From Acidobacteriota bacterium (GTDB lineage Bacteria; Acidobacteriota; Terriglobia; Terriglobales; Acidobacteriaceae), in contig JAJZFE010000063.1 of the NCBI GenBank assembly GCA_021798655.1, positions 1 to 9,793 of the forward strand: a stretch of 9,793 nucleotides of DNA, in the 5' to 3' direction. A model generated the notes under the pieces. That model saw nothing but the letters and a program-made list of their open reading frames with translations. It had not been told where the DNA came from and searched no databases. This document shows, piece after piece, positions 5,812-9,793 of the stretch; position 1 is the first letter of the stretch; the number at the start of each line of letters is the position of its first letter. The translations under genes and the position numbers were made by a program.

Positions 5812-8800
5812 TCATTGCGGCGTGATCCTGGTGATGTAGACACCGGCTCCGCTTTCGGTGGTGAGGGAGTCGAGCATGCTGGAGGTAACGACAAGCAAGT
5901 TGCTGCGAAGGCTGTCACGCTCCATGCCTACGGTTGAGATCAACGACCCGATGGGGGCCTGAGGATCGAGGGTTGTACCGAGCATGGTGGTGTCGAGCAC
6001 GGTTTGGATGGGCAGTACGGTTGGTCCCTGGGCGAGGTAAATACCATCAACGGAGCCTGTGCTGGCTTTGAAGGCTACTTCGAAGGCGTTACCAGCCTGA
6101 CCTGCCAAGGCAATGAAGGACGAGGAGCGCCAGCGCGGGGGTTCGGGGATCTCGTCGCTGGTGGAGCTTCCGACGTTTGGCGGGCGTCCGGAGAAGACCC
6201 AGTAGACGAAGTCGTCAAACTCGACGGCATTGGTGGTGATGGGGGTCAAGGTAGAGGTGGTGAGGTCATAGACAAAGACGCCCTGATTGACGGGGACCTT
6301 TGCCTGATAGCCATTGGGATACATCTGGTTGCAAATGGCGATGATGCTGGCGTTGCCATCGGTTGGACAGAGGAGCAGACGTGTTCTGGTCTGGTTTCCC
6401 CAGGCACCCCAGAAGGCGACGTAGCGACCGTCGAATCCGATGCCCTCACTGATGCGGGTGAAGGTTGCACCGGCAGCTTGTCCGGGGACCTGATCGCCGA
6501 TGGCGACGAGGGTCTGGAGGGAGGGATTGGGGGTGAGGGGCGCGGCGTAGAGGCCGCCCATGGTGGGCGCGTCTTCATTGTCGAGGCCGAGGAAGACTGC
6601 CATTCCATTGGCTGCGCTGGGTGGAGCCGTCGATCCGAAGACGACGGTGCCGCCCGAGGGCTGGTTGGGAATAATCGTGTTGGAGTTGGCGATCAACTGA
6701 ACTGGCGAGAGTCCGTTGCCGTTGACCATGTCACGGAAGAAGACCCCGGTTTTTCCGATGTTGTTGTCGGTGTAGTTGCCTTTGAAGACGACCATGTTTC
6801 CTCCGGTGACAGCGGGGGCACCTGGGAACTGGTCAAAACGGGTAGCTGGCGGCGCACCCGGGACTTCGAAATAAGCATAGTTGGGTAGTGCTCCGAAGAG
6901 GCCTAAGCCGGTTTCGAGCGGGCCGGTGGGATTGGAGAAGACTCCGGTGCTGCCTGCGCGGGTCTCCGTGCCATCGGGCAGAGTGTAGGTGAGGACGGGT
7001 TGCGACTGTCCGCGGAAGGCGACGGTATCGGAACCGATGTCGATGCGTGGGAACGATGGGAACTGGATGAAAGTCGCCGGTTGCCCGTTGTAGGTGGTGT
7101 TGTTGGGCTGAGGAACGGCGGTGCTGTTGTCGGTGATGGTGGTGATGCCAGGCATGCCGCCGCCGAAGAGATTGCGCTCATAGATGCCGAAGGTTGGGCC
7201 ATTCTTTCCCTGCCCCTGGCCTTTGAAGACGACCGTGCCATGAGCGTTGACCGACGGCTGGTTGTAGGAGTTGAAGTTCTGGGTGGTATTGGGCATGGTC
7301 ATGGTGTTGTTGACCACGGTCTGCCAGCTTGCGGCAGCCTTGCCGTGAACGACGAGAGTCACGGTGTTGGATGATCCACCACCGGGCGTCGGGTTATCGA
7401 CGGTGAGGCTGATGGAGGTTGCTGTAAGGAGTTCGGCTGCAGGCACGGCAACGGTCAGAGTCTGGGGCTGAATGGACAGCGGTGTAAGCACCGTTGTTCC
7501 TACCGTGACGGTGGTGCCAGGGACGAAGGAAGTGCCGCTGATAGTAAGGACGGTATCGCCCTCACTGGCGGTGACGCTGGTTGGGGTGAGCGTAGTCACG
7601 GCCGGTACTGGGTTCTGCACGACGAAGTGCAGTCCGTTTGAGGTACCTCCGCCAGGGGTTGGGTTGACGACGGTGATGGTCAACGATCCTGCTTTGGACA
7701 TTGCGTCGAGGGTAATCTGCACGGTCAGCAGGGTGGGCGTGACGGCGGACGGCAGCAAGGCGTAGGTTCCGAACATGACGGTAGATTGCGGGACGAAACC
7801 GGTGCCGGTGATCTGGAGGTCAAAGACCGGGCTGCCCAGCACGACATTCTGCTGGGAGAGCGCCGTAAGGACGGGCACGGGGTTGATGACGGTGAAGTTG
7901 ATGGCCGTGGTGGTGCCACCACCGGGACCCTGATTGGTTACGGTGACGGGGAAGATGCCTCCGCCGACGACCGAGGCTGCGGGAACGGTCACGGTGAGTT
8001 GCGTTGGAGTAAAGGCGGTTGGAATCAGCGTGGTTCCGCCGAAGTTGACTTTGGAGGAGGCAATGAACTGGGTTCCGGTCAAGGTGAGGGCGAAGTCCGG
8101 GTTGCCGGCACCGATGCTGGGGAGTGAGAGTGCGGTGAGGGTTGGCACGGGGTTCTCGACGGTGAACTCAAGCGCGTTCGAGATGCCGCCGCCGGGAGTG
8201 ATGTTGGATGCGGTGACGGAGTAGACGCCGCTGGTGGTGAGGGACTCCTTCGGGATGAGCACGGACAACTGCGTGGATGTAATGGCAGTGGGTACGAGGG
8301 GGGTGCTGCCAAACATGACGGTTGCACCGGGTACGAATCCGGTACCGGTGAGATTCAGCGTGAACTCTGCACTGTCGACGAGGGTATTGGTGAGGGAGAG
8401 CGCGGAGAGCACGGGCACTGGATTGTTGACGGTGAACTGAAGCGCGTTGGACCGACCGCCACCGGGGGCGATGTTGGACGCGGTGACGGCGAGAACGGTA
8501 CCGGTGGTGAAGGCAGCTCTGGGCACAAGAACCGCTAACTGGGTTGCGGTGAGCGCGGTGGGGGTGAGGACAGTTCCGCCGAAGGTTACGGTTGCGCCAG
8601 CGACAAAATTGGAGCCATTGATCGTAAGAGCGAGGTCGGGGCTATCGACCAGGACGCTGGGGACCGAGAAGGACGAGAGGACTGGAACCGGATTAAGCAC
8701 GGTGAAGTTGAGTGCGTTGGAGCTGCCGCCGCCGGGAGAGGCGTTGACGACGCTGAGCGGAATGACATTGGCTGCGGTGAGCAGGGTGGTTGGAACAAGA

Positions 8801-9300
8801 ACGGTAAGGCGAGTGGGGCTGACAGCCGTTGGCACGAGCGACTGACCGCCCATGCTGACCGTCGTGGTGGAGACGAAGTTGGTTCCGGTGATGTCCAACG
8901 GGAAGGATGCACCGTTGAGCATGGCGGTCTGCTGGGAGAGCGTGACCAGCGATGGCACGGGATTGTTGATCGTGAACTGAAGCGGGGCAGAGATGGAGTC
9001 ACCCATGACCTTAACGTCGATGACACCAGCGTTGGCGGTGGCGTAGGCGGGTACGGTGACGGTGATGCTGTGGGAGGTAACGGAGGTGGGCGAAAGAACG
9101 ACGGAGCCGAAGGAGACTTTGGAGTTGTTGTTGAAGTTGGATCCGGTCAAGGTGAGGGTGAAGTCACCGGCGCCCGCGACCAGTTGGGTGGGGGTCATGC
9201 TGGATGCGGTATAGGTGTGCTGACTGCTGCCACATCCGAGAATCAGGCAGAAGATACCTACAGTTGCGATCAAAGCGGCCAAATTGATGATCTTTCTCAT
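5812..9300 (-). CDS. Large lipoprotein: seven IPT/TIG repeats plus probable seven-bladed beta-propeller
   Basis: A 1162-residue exported protein. The signal peptide ends in the lipobox ILGC with lipidated C23. Seven immunoglobulin-like IPT/TIG repeats follow: repeat 1 at about 31-116, lacking the PGGG loop, then six of exactly 90 residues from 117 to 656. Each has the core TGTxF...FGxxxLxPTA...LTVxVP...PGGGxSN...FTV-NPVP. The rest (657-1162) is a different domain. It has seven copies of a VxFxG strand followed by a GVF/GIY strand: 690/705, 760/785, 837/851, 901/915, 961/1006, 1075/1085 and 1136/1152. Linkers such as VAIGDQVPGQ and ITDNSTAVPQ separate them, which looks like a beta-propeller related to DUF7453-like exported repeats. 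The start is ATG 9300 because GGAGG lies 6 bases before it. The upstream ATGs at 9306 and 9318 are poorer. The ligand is unknown. TIG stacks usually act as rigid stalks, so a stalk-and-head surface protein is a reasonable inference. Confidence 0.9.
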   Translation of the reverse strand: MRKIINLAALIATVGIFCLILGCGSSQHTYTASSMTPTQLVAGAGDFTLTLTGSNFNNNSKVSFGSVVLSPTSVTSHSITVTVPAYATANAGVIDVKVMGDSISAPLQFTINNPVPSLVTLSQQTAMLNGASFPLDITGTNFVSTTTVSMGGQSLVPTAVSPTRLTVLVPTTLLTAANVIPLSVVNASPGGGSSNALNFTVLNPVPVLSSFSVPSVLVDSPDLALTINGSNFVAGATVTFGGTVLTPTALTATQLAVLVPRAAFTTGTVLAVTASNIAPGGGRSNALQFTVNNPVPVLSALSLTNTLVDSAEFTLNLTGTGFVPGATVMFGSTPLVPTAITSTQLSVLIPKESLTTSGVYSVTASNITPGGGISNALEFTVENPVPTLTALSLPSIGAGNPDFALTLTGTQFIASSKVNFGGTTLIPTAFTPTQLTVTVPAASVVGGGIFPVTVTNQGPGGGTTTAINFTVINPVPVLTALSQQNVVLGSPVFDLQITGTGFVPQSTVMFGTYALLPSAVTPTLLTVQITLDAMSKAGSLTITVVNPTPGGGTSNGLHFVVQNPVPAVTTLTPTSVTASEGDTVLTISGTSFVPGTTVTVGTTVLTPLSIQPQTLTVAVPAAELLTATSISLTVDNPTPGGGSSNTVTLVVHGKAAASWQTVVNNTMTMPNTTQNFNSYNQPSVNAHGTVVFKGQGQGKNGPTFGIYERNLFGGGMPGITTITDNSTAVPQPNNTTYNGQPATFIQFPSFPRIDIGSDTVAFRGQSQPVLTYTLPDGTETRAGSTGVFSNPTGPLETGLGLFGALPNYAYFEVPGAPPATRFDQFPGAPAVTGGNMVVFKGNYTDNNIGKTGVFFRDMVNGNGLSPVQLIANSNTIIPNQPSGGTVVFGSTAPPSAANGMAVFLGLDNEDAPTMGGLYAAPLTPNPSLQTLVAIGDQVPGQAAGATFTRISEGIGFDGRYVAFWGAWGNQTRTRLLLCPTDGNASIIAICNQMYPNGYQAKVPVNQGVFVYDLTTSTLTPITTNAVEFDDFVYWVFSGRPPNVGSSTSDEIPEPPRWRSSSFIALAGQAGNAFEVAFKASTGSVDGIYLAQGPTVLPIQTVLDTTMLGTTLDPQAPIGSLISTVGMERDSLRSNLLVVTSSMLDSLTTESGAGVYITRITPQ
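7333..8952 (-). repeat. Six in-register 270-bp TIG-encoding repeat units
   Basis: Units on the minus strand are 8952-8683, 8682-8413, 8412-8143, 8142-7873, 7872-7603 and 7602-7333. NPVP falls at protein residues 113, 203, 293, 383, 473 and 563, and PGGG at 189, 279, 369, 459, 549 and 639, always 90 apart. The units differ at many bases, so they are old or selected duplicates rather than a fresh expansion. A seventh, shorter unit (9210-8953) precedes them and lacks the PGGG loop. Confidence 0.92.
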
Positions 9301-9306
9301 TTCCAT

Positions 9307-9311
9307 CCTCC
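9307..9311 (-). promoter_or_regulatory. Ribosome binding site deciding the start of the TIG lipoprotein
   Basis: The minus strand reads GGAGG, 6 bases before ATG 9300. An earlier in-frame ATG at 9318 lies upstream of it and another at 9306 only one base after it, so 9300 is the best supported start. Confidence 0.75.
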
Positions 9312-9347
9312 GTCGCATCAGTTGCGCCTATGATCTGGTCGCTGCAC

Positions 9348-9363
9348 GGATTTGGCCCAATCC
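9348..9363. repeat. 16-bp near-palindrome upstream of the TIG lipoprotein
   Basis: GGATTTGGCCCAATCC pairs at seven of eight positions around its centre and lies 48 bp before the start codon. This is a place where an operator could sit. No regulator is recognised. Confidence 0.35.
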
Positions 9364-9413
9364 GCTGTGGCCTGACTCCTGGCATGTGGACGGAGGCGAG
9401 TTGGCACGCTTCC

Positions 9414-9472
9414 GTTGCGCCTAAGAGCGGTCGGCATCTCCAGCACGACTGCAACATACTTACTGGCGCAAC
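9414..9472 (-). repeat. Inverted GTTGCGCC repeat that could form a large hairpin
   Basis: On the minus strand GTTGCGCC (9472-9465) can pair with GGCGCAAC (9421-9414) across a 43-base loop. A second GGCGCAAC lies at 9328-9321, just before the ribosome site of the TIG lipoprotein, and the flanking bases of the two GGCGCAAC copies also agree (TAGGCGCAAC). Confidence 0.4.
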
Positions 9473-9508
9473 GATAGGAGCAACTTATTGGGTGATTCTG
9501 TGTTTTGA

Positions 9509-9526
9509 GTCACACGATGATGTGAC
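9509..9526. repeat. Perfect 6-bp inverted repeat, GTCACA-N6-TGTGAC
   Basis: GTCACA at 9509-9514 and TGTGAC at 9521-9526 are separated by 6 bases. It could be an operator or a small hairpin. The arms are in the opposite order to a CRP site. Confidence 0.35.
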
Positions 9527-9626
9527 AGGACACCGGCACTGTATGGCTGGCGGGATGAATCGTGAGGGATGACGAGGGTTTTGGAGTGTCGGATGGGAGG
9601 AATCGTGCGGATGTGGCGGCGTGCGT

Positions 9627-9793
9627 TTAGCGGACAGTCACAGGTTGTCCGGAAGCCGAGGGCTGCTGCAGGAGCTTGAAGGTAATCGCCATTGCGGGGA
9701 TGAGGAAGACGGTTGATCCGATGACCCACATGGCGGCGGCTCCGGCGCGCTGGTCCATGATGGGCGCGATGCCGAAGGGGTTGGGCTGCTGGA
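9627..9793 (-). CDS. CtaG-like caa3-type cytochrome c oxidase assembly protein, C-terminal fragment
   Basis: Only the last 54 residues are in the window; the 5' part lies beyond 9793. The fragment reads NPFGIAPIMDQRAGAAAMWV, followed by a hydrophobic helix (about residues 22-40 of the fragment) and a short polar tail ending in VTVR. The DQRxG...MWV motif just before the last transmembrane helix is characteristic of the caa3_CtaG family of membrane proteins, which help assemble the copper-containing cytochrome c oxidase. The stop is TAA at 9629-9627. Identity rests on this short stretch, so it is probable rather than certain. Other members of an oxidase cluster would be expected just beyond the right edge. 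Confidence 0.72.
   Translation of the reverse strand, partial: QQPNPFGIAPIMDQRAGAAAMWVIGSTVFLIPAMAITFKLLQQPSASGQPVTVR

Larger units (their letters stand above)
9301..9626. other. Intergenic region upstream of the TIG lipoprotein
   Basis: A 326-bp stretch between the end of the CtaG-like gene and the TIG lipoprotein. No convincing gene or terminator is seen. It holds three copies of GTTGCGCC, a near-palindrome at 9348-9363 and an inverted repeat at 9509-9526. I found no good -35/-10 pair, though a promoter for the lipoprotein pair is expected here. Confidence 0.5.

Noticed and set aside
6004..6888. 294-residue rightward open frame
   Set aside because: It is antisense to the propeller part of the TIG lipoprotein and shows no recognisable domain.
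7333..8952. Recurrent GC-rich segment every 270 bp, considered as CRISPR or intergenic repeat
   Set aside because: The recurring bases encode PGGG and NPVP within a single open frame of TIG domains. The spacing and divergence do not fit a CRISPR array.
9301..9318. Start of the TIG lipoprotein at ATG 9318
   Set aside because: The GGAGG site lies downstream of that ATG and is well placed only for ATG 9300. The shorter form also has a better lipoprotein signal peptide.
9509..9526. CRP-type operator
   Set aside because: A CRP site reads TGTGA-N6-TCACA. Here the arms are reversed (TCACA-N6-TGTGA), so it is only an unexplained inverted repeat.
9460..9729. 89-residue leftward open frame
   Set aside because: It overlaps the CtaG-like C-terminus in another frame and then runs through the intergenic region. 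It is His/Arg/Pro-rich with no family features.

Overview
The window is GC-rich bacterial chromosome. It most resembles Acidobacteriota of the Terriglobia type (Granulicella, Terriglobus, Edaphobacter and relatives). This rests on recalled features of that group: lipoproteins built from IPT/TIG repeats with NPVP and PGGG motifs, DUF4382-type lipoproteins, and a small membrane-anchored protein with a short Cys-containing tail. No marker gene such as rRNA is present, so the assignment is an inference. I found no tRNA, rRNA, CRISPR array, insertion sequence, phage gene or recognisable defence system.

Layout from right to left, which is the direction of transcription for most genes. At 9793-9627 (-) is the C-terminal end of a CtaG-like cytochrome c oxidase assembly protein. 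A 326-bp intergenic region (9301-9626) with several short repeats and palindromes follows. Next is a 1162-residue lipoprotein (9300-5812, -) with seven IPT/TIG repeats and a probable seven-bladed beta-propeller. An 84-bp gap containing a strong hairpin separates it from a second lipoprotein (5727-4303, -) with a DUF4382 domain and DUF5666-like modules. These two genes are probably co-transcribed. A small membrane-anchored protein lies on the opposite strand (3705-4190, +) and ends in a textbook intrinsic terminator (4232-4272) that separates it from the convergent lipoprotein gene.

The left third again reads leftward: a polyprenyl-phosphate-type family 2 glycosyltransferase (3405-2431), an MFS transporter of unknown substrate (2276-1083), and an NADPH:quinone reductase of the zeta-crystallin family (944 to beyond position 1, cut by the window edge). 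Gaps of about 140-155 bp separate these three. Their functions do not form an obvious pathway.

The most noteworthy part is the lipoprotein pair at 4303-9300. It probably makes exported, membrane-anchored proteins. The large one carries six TIG repeats in perfect 270-bp register with no indels, followed by a propeller domain.
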